64,000 nucleotides of DNA from Linnemannia elongata (GCA_036320915.1 JAXBDG010000008.1:682001-746000); one strand, 5' to 3'. Positions 23,801 through 34,142 are shown, counted from the stretch's first letter. Translations and numbers: made by a program. Notes: generated by a model not told the origin, from the sequence alone.

Positions 23801-25322
23801 GAGGACAAGGACCGCTGCAAGGATGGAGGCATGCAACGAGTGGCCTGAGTTCTTGATGGTATAGAATGCCATGGGAACCACGGCAACTCCCATAAGACCA
23901 CACATCATTCTCATTGCGACATATGGGACCTTGGGTGCCAGATAGTCCCTATGATGCCGAGAAAGGAAGACAATCCGGTTATTATTCGCAATTGGTTGTT
24001 ATCTTTTCATTTTCGGTCCGCTCCTGGCTCCGATGGATCCGTCCGTGTCCAGACCGGGATTGCATAAGGACTGCAGCAGATTGCAAAAACGCTAACACAC
24101 AAAGTCCACAAAAGGAAAAGTAACATACAGCCCAATCTCCTTGAAGTCGAAACTTGGATCCAGTCCGAAAATCCATCCTGTCAAGGCAATGAGCATCTTT
24201 GCTAATGGTGGGTGGACATCCATGAAGAAGCGGCCCCGGATATACTTGGAAGCGAACCCTCCAAAGTGAACCTCATCAAATCTAATTCATTGACAATTAT
24301 CGATAATAAGACGACAAAAAAAAGAGTTTAGAACCCTGCTCACTTCCTCCAATCCCCCAATCCCACGGTTGTTCATCAAAACACACACATACACACACAC
24401 ACGCAAACAAAATTATAGACAGACAATCAGCTTACACGACAGAGGTAGGGTATCCAATGTGCCACAATCTCACGATCAACGAGAGCACACAGATGCCGAG
24501 AACGATATGCAGCTCCCGACTCTTGTACCAGGGTCGGCCTCGACGATTCTTGAAGACCGAGAAGCGCTTGCTGAGTCCACCGCGTCCTGCTCCTCCTTGA
24601 CCTCCAACAAAAAAGTCCTCATCGTCATCCGAGTCACTGCTGCTGAGTCCACCAATGCCTCCTGAGCTAATCCGTGGCTGGGGTCCTCTGAAGATAGGTT
24701 TCCCGCTGTGGTCCAATGATGTGCTTTGACCGTTCCTCATCCGCTGCGTCCGTGAAGCATATAGAGGCAGTCCGGCTGCCGATCCATTAGCATTGAGCGG
24801 TCCCGAGCGAGTACGTGGGTATTGATACCGTGTTGGAGGTTGTTGTTGAGGTGGTTGTTGTCCTGGCGAGTAGTACGGCGAGGCTGGTAACGAAGGCGAC
24901 GACGTTAAAGACCGGGTGGGCGGCGTGTCTGCGAACGGGTAGGCATGATACTGCTGAGAGTAGTGTTGATCGAATCCGTAGACAGCTGAATCTCCAGCAG
25001 CAGGTGGATATCCATTGGACTTTTCAGAGTAAGGATATGACGAATGTTCGTTCGTGTGTCCGTTGCCGTTGCCGTTGGCATGGTTGTTGTTATTGGAGTA
25101 GTTGAATGCCATAGGACGACGCGAAGGGTGGATATGAATATAGTCCGCCTCTTCTTCCTCGCTGTCTTCGTGGATGGTTGTGATGTGGTTGGACGAGTTG
25201 GCAGGCTGGGCTGGTGGCAGATCAAAGTCGAGGCCGGATGGATCGAGAAAGGAGTGAGATGATGTTGACCTTGAGTTGGTCTGGGATGAGTTTGATGAGT
25301 ATGACCCTGAGGACGAGAACAT
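20811..25322 (-). CDS. protein O-mannosyltransferase (PMT) with extended termini
   Basis: Eight exons on the minus strand (25322-24436, 24281-24129, 23948-23797, 23669-23220, 23080-22985, 22883-22407, 22304-21999, 21883-20811) give 1,197 aa. The ER-membrane PMT core carries the catalytic Asp-Glu pair in VVFDEVHFGGFASKYIRG, then FMDVHPPLAKML. The luminal MIR repeats start at YGATVSIRHLGTQGGYLHSH. The C-terminal membrane block includes LPFFLMGRQLFLHHYLPAL. These enzymes transfer mannose from dolichyl-phosphate mannose to Ser/Thr of secreted proteins. Unusual parts are a disordered 280-aa N-terminal extension (Ser, Gln, Asn, His) and an Ala- and Glu/Asp-rich C-terminal tail of about 190 aa. PMTs are usually 750-950 aa. 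The core looks PMT1/PMT4-like, but I cannot settle the subfamily. Confidence 0.9.
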
Positions 25323-27814
25323 TGTTTTGTGGTGTCTTTTTTCTGTTCAGTTAAGAATGTTGTCCTATGCAAAAAGAAGCCCTCTGGCCTTGATGTGAAG
25401 GAGTGATGGAAGGGATGACAGCGTGAAGGGGTGGGTGGAGAGGAAGGGGAAGTGTCTGTTGGAGAGAGTGATGGCGTGATGAGGAAAGAAGAAGAAGACA
25501 GGGAAAAATAGAAAAATAGATACAAGGGTGGAAGAAGGGATAAAGTAAGGAGGGAGGCAAGAGAAACAGAAGAGGAAACAGATAGAAAGAAATGAAAAGA
25601 AATGAAAAGAAATGAAAAGAAAAAAATGCTGATGGTGGCGGAGAGGGAGGGAGAGAGGGAGAAAGAGAAGAGATTGGAATAGTGGTTACAATTGAAAGGG
25701 AAAAGGAGAGAGACAACGATAGCCTTGCAAAGACAATTGGAATCAAAAAGGGTCGACCGCAACGACAACAGCCGATTGATTATATTGTTGTATGATACTG
25801 TAGATAATAATTGATCCCGGGACCTCTTTTTAATGTGCTCTCAATATCTATATCGTTGACATTGACCCTACCCCCCTGGGCGCCGGCTGATATATAGTCG
25901 ATAATGGTGATGATGGTGATGATGATGAGGGTGAGGCTGAAACCAAGGAAAAGGAGCCGCCAGCTCTAGAGCTAGGTTGCTGCAAGAAGGATGAACTGCA
26001 ACAGCCAATTGTCACTCCATAACTGATAATTGATATATATATATATGAGTTCATTTGATGCTGATGCGGGTGTTTGCCTAAAAATAAACCTCACAACGCC
26101 CTTTTCTTTTTCCATGGACCGTTCGCCCTCTCTTCTTTGTGGCAATCGACAAGGAGCATAGAGACAAAGTGAGCAATAGACACCTTTTCTCCTTTCGCAT
26201 CGTGTAACATCACACTCGCTCAATCACTCACAACAATAACACCTACAATAACAACAACACCAGCAACACCCACCCTCTCACTCGTCCTTTTGTTTCCCCA
26301 TCGCTGTCTTTGCCTTTGCCTTTGCCCTTGCGCATGTACAAACAAAAAAAATTCTTGTGATTGAAAAGGGAGTTCGCAGATGAGATCCATGTCTGTTTTC
26401 CTTTCTTCCAGCTGCACTCACCCACATGCCCTGCATAACTACTATCCACAGTCAAAGACTACTTATTCATTTCCATACACCCTCCCTTACCTACTTCCAC
26501 TTTCTCCCCTTGCAATCCTTTCCCCCTCTTTTTCTAATGAAATGTAAATTGAATAGCATGATCCAAAGACCCACCCAAGAAAAAAAAAAACGCGTTTTCT
26601 TCTCATGAGCCATCCTTCAGCCCAGAAAACCTTTATCTGCTTCTCTCTTCCAAATTGATTGCCCAACTACCGTTCCCTTTCCTCGCCCAACGGTCTATGA
26701 AGAGCTGGGCGTTCACAATTTCTTTACTGCTTCTCATTTATACTCAGCACAGGTGAAAATAAAATGTCCAACGACTTTCCAATTAAGGGATTATTGGCGT
26801 GTGATAGCTCGATGGTCTTTCCTCCTTTCCTCTCTCCCAGTTACTGCAGCAAGCTGAACTTCATTCCAACACAGAGTTATTTTGCAACGCCGCACACAAG
26901 AACAACACTGCTCTCATCGACAAACATCATGTAATAAATCCTCGGCGAACGATGATTCGATCTCATAGAATTATACAAAAAGCAAAAATGTTTTATTATG
27001 ATACAAGGGGGAAAGTGTACAGCACAACCGTTTGGGTTTGGGCGTCAAGGGCTGTTGTCCAAAAGAAAAAAAAACAGATAATGAAAAAATGAGGGCGTAC
27101 AGCAAACTGGTTTTTTGGGTGACTGAAGGTCGTGTTGGTCTGGACCAAGTTTCGAAAGAGCCATTTCGTATATGCATATGTCCGCATGTCATCTTGGTGC
27201 ACTGGGTATTCGGGCGCTCCCGATTGATAACGAGATTGGTGGGATAATGAGACAGTCAAAGTGATTTTCCTGAGACGCACCACGTCCTCGTCTCGTGCTA
27301 AGAAATGTACAGAGGAGCACCACCCTGCCAAGCGCGTACCATCCTCGCACCAAGGTCCAGTATCATTTGGAGTTGATTCTGCACGCCGCAAAATGAAACT
27401 CACCTAGGCAACGAAAGAAAAATAGTATGCTCCTGCCATATCGCACCTACCCCTATACCCTTAATCTGGGCAGACATCAGAGTCATTGCTATGGACGACA
27501 TAGACCCATTCTACTTTTAATTGTTGTCCAATACTGCCTCCTCTTTATCTACTCCAATTCTGGCTCTTTATCTTCAGTCAGTACGGTGCACCTATCCTCT
27601 ATTCATTATGCAAATATACACGCGTAATGTACACCCACGACTAAAACAGACGCACTGACAATGGTGGATTCAAGCAGTCTAGATATGCTCAGATTGGAAT
27701 TATTATCTAACCACGCATGGAGAGGGCTTATTGCGGCTTCTACGTGAAACACCCCTGTCTTTACCTTGCCATGTTTTCGTTCAATGCGAATGAGAGTCAT
27801 GTAGAATGAATCTT
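25323..27814. other. intergenic region left of the palindrome
   Basis: The first 450 bp are the purine-rich (minus-strand CT-rich) leader and promoter of the PMT gene, with repeated GAAATGAAAA units at about 25590-25622. The remaining 2 kb contain no convincing gene. The region ends where the inverted repeat begins. Confidence 0.5.
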
Positions 27815-27925
27815 GTTTATTATGTTGTACAAAAGATGAGTGTGATGCAAATGTGAGGGGGTGATGGTACAGGTCTATTACAGGCGAATGCTTGGGGAGG
27901 GTAGTGAGGCCATAGAGGACCCCAA

Positions 27926-28108
27926 TTACATGAGGCTAAAGTTGGCGGGCATGGTCTGAACTGACTTGCGGAGAGCCATCTCGAGAGCCTGGTCGCGGGT
28001 CATCTTGACTTGAGCAGGGCGCTGGCCATCGACTGAGGAGCGAGGGGTCTGGGCTGGGGTCGAGGCAGCAGAGGAGGTCTTGTTCTTGTTGGACTTGAAG
28101 AGAGACAT
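27926..28108 (-). CDS. small MSLFKS-family protein, copy A (left)
   Basis: 60 aa, single exon; family not recognised. It has three parts: a basic start (MSLFKSNKNK), a Ser/Ala/Pro linker with TPAQTPR and a conserved D-x-QRP, and a C-terminal helix-like segment (MTRDQALEMALRKSVQTMP) ending in a hydrophobic NFSLM. There is no signal peptide or membrane helix. A TATA box (TATTTATA, 28247-28254) lies about 140 bp upstream and an AATAAAC signal about 105 bp after the stop. It is divergent to copy B. Conservation across paralogues and the complete promoter/terminator set argue that it is a real gene. An identical copy is at 39996-40178. Confidence 0.8.
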   Translation of the reverse strand: MSLFKSNKNKTSSAASTPAQTPRSSVDGQRPAQVKMTRDQALEMALRKSVQTMPANFSLM

Positions 28109-28836
28109 GGCTGGTTGTATTGTTGGTTGGCTTGAGAGGGAGGACTTGATATATGGAGGGAGAGTTGCTCTGGGTTGCTAGAGTTGCTGTTGTTTGTTGA
28201 TGTTGTTGTTGAGAATGAGGAATGAAAAAGGTGGGGAGAGAGCAAGTATTTATACAAGTTGACAACCCAGAGGCCTAGGTGCAATTGGGACATCATCGTC
28301 ATAGCCAAGAGTGCAATTGAGTTGAACGGTTCATTTCCACTCTTGGCAAGCATGGGTTTGTTGATAGAGTTACACTCCGCTCCTTCTTCCCATCCGCCGC
28401 CGCACTGGAAAAATCTTTATTTCTCTCTATTTGTCTTTTTCTCTCTGTTTGCACTCAAAATGCCTCAGGGTCAAGCAAACAAAGAGCGTCATAATTGGTG
28501 AGCAAGTGTTGACTCTCTTGTCGCCGCAGAACTACGGCCATGACTCTAATTCTGTTGCATAGCTCCGCTTCAAAAGATGATGATTATGACACAAAAGAAG
28601 AAGCAGCCAGAATGGTCCATGCTCGGAAGGTGGCACGATAATCGATTAGAAAGCAAGTTGATTACAAAACCAACAAGTATAAAACCCGTCTGATCCCCTC
28701 CCTTTTGTTTCTTCATTTTCACCACCAACAAATACAACAACCAAGCAAAGAACAAAGCTACCCAAGCTACCCAAGCAACCAAGACTCCATCTCTCCCTCC
28801 AAGTCCCAACCACTCCTTACAAGTCAAAACACAATC
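28109..28836. promoter_or_regulatory. divergent promoter of copies A and B
   Basis: The TATA box for A is at 28247-28254 (minus orientation) and for B at 28678-28685 (TATAAAAC). The motif AATGGTCCATGCTCGG at 28611-28626 lies about 50 bp before B's TATA box and recurs upstream of copies C, E and E'. The leaders are CAA-rich. Confidence 0.6.
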
Positions 28837-29025
28837 ATGTCTCTCTTCAAGTCCAACAAGAACAAGTCAGCCTCCGCTGCCGCCTCTCCAGCCCAGTCCC
28901 CTCGCACATCGATCGATGCACAACGCCCAGTTGTCGAGGGAAACACGATGACTCGTGAGCAGGCCATCCGTCTGGCCATGCACAACTCTCAACAGAAGTT
29001 GCCTCACCACTTTAGCCTTCTGTAA
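28837..29025 (+). CDS. small MSLFKS-family protein, copy B (left)
   Basis: 62 aa, single exon, unknown function. It has the same three parts as copy A but is the most divergent in the tail: MTREQAIRLAMHNSQQKLP, then HHFSLL. The linker reads SPAQSPRTSIDAQRP. The frame stays open upstream to 28705, but the start at 28837 is chosen because all paralogues begin there with the same first 17 bases (ATGTCTCTCTTCAAGTC) and the upstream part resembles the CAA-rich leaders. TATAAAAC lies about 155 bp upstream, and AATAAAC occurs twice after the stop, at about 29101-29128. Identical copy at 39079-39267. Confidence 0.8.
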   Translation: MSLFKSNKNKSASAAASPAQSPRTSIDAQRPVVEGNTMTREQAIRLAMHNSQQKLPHHFSLL

Positions 29026-29666
29026 ACTCGGGACTTCCCATTTCACACCGCATTTGCATATCATTCATCCTTCACTGTACAATACCAACCACTAGCATCT
29101 TAATAAACCCATTGCATCTTCAATAAACCCATTACATACTACTCTCTACACCTTCTTGTTTGATGTGAATGCTTGCATACCATACCATGTCATGGAATGT
29201 GGAGGGGGAGTGATCAACAACTGTCGCCTTTTCATTTCGTACTTCCGATCTTTCTCTCCACCGTGAACACGCGTCAAATTATTCATAAGAGAAAAGGTCA
29301 GGAACAAACTGAGACTGATTGACATGTTGATGCGTCAGACTGATCAGTACCTGTTTGATGGATCGGGCTGATGGATCGAACTAACCAATCGTCCCTCCTT
29401 CTTTCTTACTCTTTGACTTCTTTCAATTGCCTAATCTCAGAACATCATTCGTTATGACAGACATGAAGGGAAAACCGGGGTAGATACAAAGTAGGTATAG
29501 TAGAAATAGGATGCAAGTGTTTATTTTATATTACAGGATTGAGAATGCAGGTTGGGATGTGATGAAGTGATGCAAAGCGTAGGGGTATGAGAGACAGGCC
29601 TTGAGGGAGACCGCCCTTTGGGGAGACCGTCCTTGTGGATCAGCTGGACCTGGTGTTGGTGCTGCT
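29026..29666. other. convergent 3' region between copies B and C
   Basis: 3' ends of convergent genes B and C with AATAAA-type signals, including two near-repeated AATAAACCCATT units at about 29102-29135. No further gene seen. Confidence 0.5.
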
Positions 29667-29846
29667 TTACATAAGGTTGAAGTTGAGGACGTTGGTCTGG
29701 ACAGTCTTCTTCATCGCCATCTTGATGGCTTGCTCCTGAGTCATCTTGGTCTCAGGACGCTGCTCGTTGAGGGAGGCACGAGGGGTCTGGGCAGGGGTGG
29801 TGGCAGCAGAGGCGGTCTTGTTCTTGTTGGACTTGAAGAGAGACAT
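29667..29846 (-). CDS. small MSLFKS-family protein, copy C (left)
   Basis: 59 aa, single exon, unknown function. It starts MSLFKSNKNKTASAATTPAQ. It has the shortest linker (NEQRPETK) and a Lys-rich helix (MTQEQAIKMAMKKTVQTN) ending NFNLM, so its net charge is more basic than its paralogues. A TATA box (CTTTTATAC, minus orientation) lies at about 29997-30005, some 155 bp upstream. It is divergent to copy D across a 1-kb region. Identical copy at 38258-38437. Confidence 0.8.
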   Translation of the reverse strand: MSLFKSNKNKTASAATTPAQTPRASLNEQRPETKMTQEQAIKMAMKKTVQTNVLNFNLM

Positions 29847-30847
29847 GGTTGGTTGTGTGTGTTGTTGTTGGCTTGAGTGGGAGGGAGACTTGAGGGTGGG
29901 TTCCTTTGGTGGTTGGTCGCTTGGGATAGCTTGAGTTGTTGTTGTTGTGTTTGGTTGTTGTGATGAGGAATAGAAAAAGAGGGAGGGATGCTGTGCCTTT
30001 TATACCCTTTTGAGTTCCCTCGACATTTGTCTTTAAGCGTTTCCTATCTTAGCAACGACGTTTGAAAGAGACGTCAACAACTCAGAAAATCGACTGCCGA
30101 CTGCCGAGCGTGGCCGAGGAAGGGGACGAAGGTCGAGCATGGACCATTCCATTCGCTTCTGTGGCAATGTGCGGAGTGTCACCTTCTTTCCCTTCTCGAA
30201 TTCTCGAATTAGACATGTTGCTTTTCTCGCAGTTCTTCCTTTGTTTTTTTTTGTCTCCGCACAGAAGAAAAGAAATTCGACGCTCACATTTTCACAACCA
30301 ACCCTCAACCTTTGATGACGATTGTTGACACGAACGTGTACAGAGAGAGGTGGGACAGGTACAAATATGGACTCCATTGGATGCAATGAGAGAGGCGGCA
30401 GAGTGGACAGGGGCAGTGGGGTAGTGGACCAAAAAGGACAGCGGGCGGAGTGTATACCTTGGCACAGAATGTTGCTTTGTTGTCTCCAACACTGCCAAGA
30501 GAGGAAATGAACAACCGTGCCAAAAGTGGCTCGGCGACCTTTTTCTTGCAATTAGTGTATGCTGCGGGTATGGGAAACCCAAACTGCGGGGGTGAAGAAG
30601 TAGAAAGAGAGAGAGAAACTTTATGATTCTTGGCTACGGTACCGGTTCAGCCTTGGCAGGTTCGAGTCATGGAGAGACCCTACAAAGTAGAAAGGAAAGG
30701 GCCAGGAATCATATATAAAAGGTTGTTGACCACCCTCTTTTTTCCTCCATCACTCAACAACAACAAAAAGCAACAACAACAAGCAAGACCAGCTCCAAGT
30801 ACCTCTACTCAAGACCCATCTCACCAGCCACTAAACATCCACCAACC
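29847..30847. promoter_or_regulatory. divergent promoter of copies C and D
   Basis: The TATA box for C is at about 29997-30005 (minus) and for D at 30712-30720 (TATATAAAA). The shared motif, in minus orientation (CGAGCATGGACCATT), is at 30134-30148. A tandem pair TTCTCGAATTCTCGAA at 30193-30208 fits two inverted TTCnnGAA heat-shock-element units. Binding by HSF is inference. Confidence 0.55.
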
Positions 30848-31033
30848 ATGTCTCTCTTCAAGTCTAACAAGAACAAGACCTCATCCGCTGCCTCGACCCC
30901 AGCCCAGACTCCTCGTCCCTCAGTTGACACCCACCGGCCTTCTCAGGTCCCCAAGATGACCCGCGACCAGGCCCTCGAGATGGCTCTCCGCAAGTCGGTC
31001 CAGACCATGCCCGCCAACTTTAGCCTCTTGTAG
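30848..31033 (+). CDS. small MSLFKS-family protein, copy D (left)
   Basis: 61 aa, single exon, unknown function. It is closest to copy A: the C-terminal segment MTRDQALEMALRKSVQTMP is the same and it ends NFSLL. The linker is TPRPSVDTHRPSQVPK. TATATAAAA lies about 130 bp upstream, the leader is rich in CAA triplets, and CAATAAAAGC follows at about 31144. It is followed, convergently, by the remnant of an F-box/LRR gene. Identical copy at 37071-37256. Confidence 0.8.
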   Translation: MSLFKSNKNKTSSAASTPAQTPRPSVDTHRPSQVPKMTRDQALEMALRKSVQTMPANFSLL

Positions 31034-31756
31034 TCAGTTTTCTCTAGTTTTCTCTGACGAGGGCATTTACCTCCTCTCACCTCCATTGCCTCAACGGGGG
31101 TTGTACATCATCTTTATACTCACTCATACGCTGTATCATACTCGCAATAAAAGCATACTCTTCCCGAGCATCTTCCACTTCTTTTCTTTGATGTTTGTCA
31201 ATGCTTTCGACTATTGAATAAGCCAACAATAACCAAAACGCGACTTTGTCACTGCACCCTACAGAATCGAGACTCAGAAACAAGGTCCTAGATGAATCAG
31301 GGCAGCCGAGACCTGGATCGAGTGCGAGACTCTGGCAAGGAAAGAGTCGATCCCACTACCCTCGCCTCCCTTGAACACGTTCTCAGAAACACCTAGAGCG
31401 ACTTCAATGTCAGACCCCCCTGTGCTATTTGACCATCGGGCGACATCTTTTTTTAGACCACTTTTTCTCAGGAGCAACCCCACCTCCACCTCCACTCATG
31501 CTTAATGCCTTTTAGCCCTGACCGTGCGCGATTTTCCTTTTTTCTCAGCAAAGGTGTGCCTCCCTCTACCCAACTCCGACTTCTCCGATTCAAATTGAAA
31601 GAAATGGATGATTCCTTTTCGGACAACACAATGTCCATACACAATCGCATTTCGCTTGAAAATGCTCTAGACCCCCTTCAAATAAGCACAGTATTAGTAC
31701 GGTTCCAGTGAGTTTATGATCATGAAACAACATTCAAAATTGGCTTCAACATATCA
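31034..31756. other. region between copy D and the F-box remnant; repeat boundary
   Basis: Contains the 3' end of copy D and the inner edge of the identical arm at 31551. From 31552 to about 31740 the sequence is still homologous to the reverse complement of 36364-36552, but by eye only about 70% identical. No coding gene supported. Confidence 0.55.
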
Positions 31757-31894
31757 TTAACATTTGTCGTAAAACTCATAAACTGCTTTCTTCTCGGGGA
31801 TGCGTCCTTTGGGCTCCTTGTCCAAGGTATACTTGTCAAGAGGGAGAATGATCAGCTGGAGACATTTCAATGGCAAGGGGGATGAGGTTGACAG
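31757..31894 (-). pseudogene. remnant of F-box/LRR-like gene (5' and 3' ends only)
   Basis: On the minus strand the first 50-60 nt of the F-box gene found at 33827 are joined directly to its last 80-90 nt. The start codon equivalent is CTG, and the 5' part still matches the PLPLECLQLI region at DNA level. The junction is near 31840-31846. Past it, the reading continues as KYTLDKEPKGRIPEKKAVYE, matching the intact copy's RYTLVNRPKGHIPKENAVYA. The original TAA has become AAA, with a new stop two codons later. This is an internal deletion of about 2.4 kb and cannot encode a functional protein. Confidence 0.8.
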
Positions 31895-32304
31895 GGGTGA
31901 GGTGGTGAATGTCAATGTGGGGATTGAGAAAGGTGATAAAGGAAACAGAGAAACAGATGAGTTTGGTGGGAAGCGAAGAATAGGATGATAGGTTGTGATT
32001 CAAGCCAGAGAAAAACGAAGAGCTTGCCAACGAGACGATACATTCATAACCCACGGGTGGTGCAGGTCAGGTACCATCAGCTGAAGGCGATTGATCGATA
32101 CGTGTTCCTTTACTTGTAGTTTTGTTGATAAATAACGTCCTTGACCGTTGCTCATCGATCCACACGCTTATAATGATAATGTATAGTGAATGTTTATTAT
32201 TTTGATATACAGGGGAATGGGTTGTATGCAGTGTAGTGTTACACGCCTGAGAAGGCTATGAATGCTTGAAGATGGAACCGAGAGAGGTGTATCTCGCCTG
32301 GTGG

Positions 32305-32496
32305 TTACATGACGGTAGAGATGGAAGGCATGGTCTGGACAGCCTTATGCAAGATAGAGTCAAGAGCTTGCTCGGTAGTCATCTTCTTGGTGGTCTGGGC
32401 GGCAGGGCGCTGGGCATCGACCGAGGGACGAGGAGTCTGAGCAGGAGAGGCAGCAGCAGAAGCGGACTGGTTCTTGGTGGACTTGAAGAGAGACAT
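32305..32496 (-). CDS. small MSLFKS-family protein, copy E (left)
   Basis: 63 aa, single exon, unknown function. It is a distinct branch: MSLFKSTKNQ start, a longer linker (QRPAAQTTKK) and a tail MTTEQALDSILHKAVQTMP ending SISTVM instead of NFSL(M/L). A TATA box (CTTTTATAC) at about 32619-32627 is preceded within 20 bp by the shared motif. It is divergent to copy E' (33197-33388), which encodes the same protein although the surrounding DNA differs. That pattern suggests selection on the protein. Confidence 0.8.
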   Translation of the reverse strand: MSLFKSTKNQSASAAASPAQTPRPSVDAQRPAAQTTKKMTTEQALDSILHKAVQTMPSISTVM

Positions 32497-33196
32497 GATG
32501 GAGAATGTGATTTGGCTTGGGAGGGAAGGACTTGAAGGGATGGGAGGTTTGCTTTGGTTGTGTTGTTGTTGTTGTTGATTGTTGTAATGGAGAATAAAAA
32601 AGTGAGAGGTCATTGTTGCTTTTATACTGAGTTGAGCATGGACCAGTAGGCATTTGTTACAAAACACAACAAAGTCGACAATAACGCTACGTCTCAACCC
32701 TCTTCACCCACAGAGTTCATTTCATGACATTCCAGGAACCGCCGTGTCGTTTTTGTCATCTAGCATGGCATCCTTTTTTGTCAACGGCTGTTCTTCCCTT
32801 AGGAGGTGTAAACAAACAATCGTCATTGCTGACTGAATGAATGAGGGGATAAAAATATGAGCAACGAAAAAAGCATGGAAATTGCTGGGAACAAAATTTC
32901 CCTCAAGTCATTCACAGGGGCAATTGAGCGGACATTGTTCGTATTCTTGACTCCGCTAGCTATGGAAACAAAGAAATGGTCTATGCTCGGCAACTCGGCC
33001 TTCGACTTTTAGGTCGTCATCGCCAGGATTAGCCTTCTAGAAGGGAAGAGACAAGGTATAAAAGCAGCAAGGGTCCTCTCTCTTTTTTATTCTTCATCAC
33101 AACAGGCAACAACAACAACACAACCAACAACACAACCAAAGCAACCCTTCCTTCCCTTCAAGTCCTTCCCTCCCAAGCCAAATCACATTCTCCATC
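32497..33196. promoter_or_regulatory. palindrome centre: divergent promoter of E and E'
   Basis: The symmetry axis lies near 32840. Leaders and TATA boxes are mirrored (left about 32619-32627, right TATAAAAG at 33057-33064), but DNA between about 32628 and 33055 is not alignable as a repeat. The shared motif occurs on both sides: TGAGCATGGACCA at 32633-32645 (minus) and TGGTCTATGCTCGG at 32977-32990 (plus). A TTCTAGAA site (TTCnnGAA, heat-shock-element type) at 33035-33042 sits just before the right TATA box. Confidence 0.6.
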
Positions 33197-33388
33197 ATGT
33201 CTCTCTTCAAGTCCACCAAGAACCAGTCTGCCTCTGCTGCTGCCTCTCCTGCTCAGACTCCTCGTCCCTCGGTCGATGCCCAGCGCCCTGCCGCCCAGAC
33301 CACCAAGAAGATGACTACCGAGCAAGCTCTTGACTCTATCTTGCACAAGGCTGTCCAGACCATGCCTTCCATCTCTACTGTCATGTAA
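33197..33388 (+). CDS. small MSLFKS-family protein, copy E' (right)
   Basis: 63 aa with the same predicted protein as copy E. The CAA-rich leader differs from its mirror by several substitutions and small indels, so this pair has not been homogenised like copies A-D. TATAAAAG at 33057-33064 is about 135 bp upstream with a TTCTAGAA site next to it. AATAAAC follows at about 33491. Confidence 0.8.
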   Translation: MSLFKSTKNQSASAAASPAQTPRPSVDAQRPAAQTTKKMTTEQALDSILHKAVQTMPSISTVM

Positions 33389-33826
33389 CCACCAGGCGAG
33401 ATACACCTCTTTCGGCTCCATCTTCAAGCATTCATAGCCTTCTCAGGCGTGTAACACTACACTGCATACAACCTATTCCCCTGTACATAATAATAAACAT
33501 TCACTATACATTATCCTTATGTGCGTGTTGATCGATGGGTTTGATTACCGGTCAAGAACGCTGTATATCAGCAAAACTACAAGTAAAGGAACACGCATCG
33601 AACAATCATACGCCTTCAGCTGATGGTACCTGAATCTTGTCTTGAGAGGAAATCCGCGCCACCTATGGGCTCTTAATGTGTCGTCTCTTTGTCATGTTCT
33701 TTTCGTTTTTCTCCGCCATGCAACACAGTCTATCACCCCATTCTTCGCTTCCTACCAAACTCATCTGTTTCTCTGTTTCCTTCATCACCTTTCTCAACCC
33801 CAACATTGACATTCACCACCTCACCC
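33389..33826. other. region between copy E' and the F-box-like gene
   Basis: 3' end of copy E' and upstream region of the F-box gene. It contains TGATGGTACCTG at 33621-33632, a 12-mer that recurs at 32068-32079 (inverted) and twice at 43054-43103. No other gene seen. Confidence 0.5.
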
Positions 33827-34142
33827 ATGTCAACCTCATTCCCCCTGCCATTGGAATGTCTTCAGTTGATCATCCTCCTTCTTGTACAGGAGTGTGACAG
33901 CAACACACTCTACTCCAGACTAACAAATACATCTGTTCCGCGACCATACCCTTATTGTACAAGGATCCTTTTCGGATCGTCAAGTCGAAACGCGATTCCG
34001 ATGGCTACTCCATGCTATCAGAGCTGATCAGGATTATCCTCCGCAGCATGCCCGATGGCCACGTCTCGGACCTGTTGCGAGCGGCTTATCTACAGGAATC
34101 GTTGGAACCAGGATATCAACGAGCAGCAGAGCCTTCAACGCC

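Larger units (their letters stand above)
27815..31551. repeat. left arm of large inverted repeat (identical part)
   Basis: A 3,737-bp segment whose reverse complement is at 36553-40289. Every mirrored position checked sums to 68104, so there is no net insertion or deletion, and the stretches compared showed no mismatch. The outer edge is the GTTTATTATG of a gene 3' end. No target-site duplication or terminal repeat is visible there. The inner edge is abrupt, inside CTCAGCAA. It carries four small MSLFKS-type genes. Confidence 0.9.
31552..32627. repeat. left inner arm of the palindrome (diverged)
   Basis: A diverged inverted continuation of the palindrome. From about 31847 inwards its mirrored positions with 33056-33890 sum to 65693. 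The difference of 2,411 from the outer sum equals the part of the F-box gene missing on this side. Coding DNA of copy E is conserved in protein, while flanks carry substitutions and small indels. Similarity stops at the TATA box of copy E. Confidence 0.8.

Noticed and set aside
30033..30551. 172-aa ORF in the C/D promoter and its mirror at 37553-38071
   Set aside because: Lies over the divergent promoter with TTCnnGAA sites and the shared motif; no family resemblance. Its duplication only reflects the inverted repeat.
30655..30690. tRNA-like GGTTCGAGTC
   Set aside because: Resembles a B box, but there is no matching A box or acceptor stem around it.
33885..33918. Short intron as an explanation for the F-box frame change
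   Set aside because: A GT...CCAG pair would restore the frame, but the intron would be about 35 nt, shorter than any other here, and would remove the conserved CDSNTLYS part.
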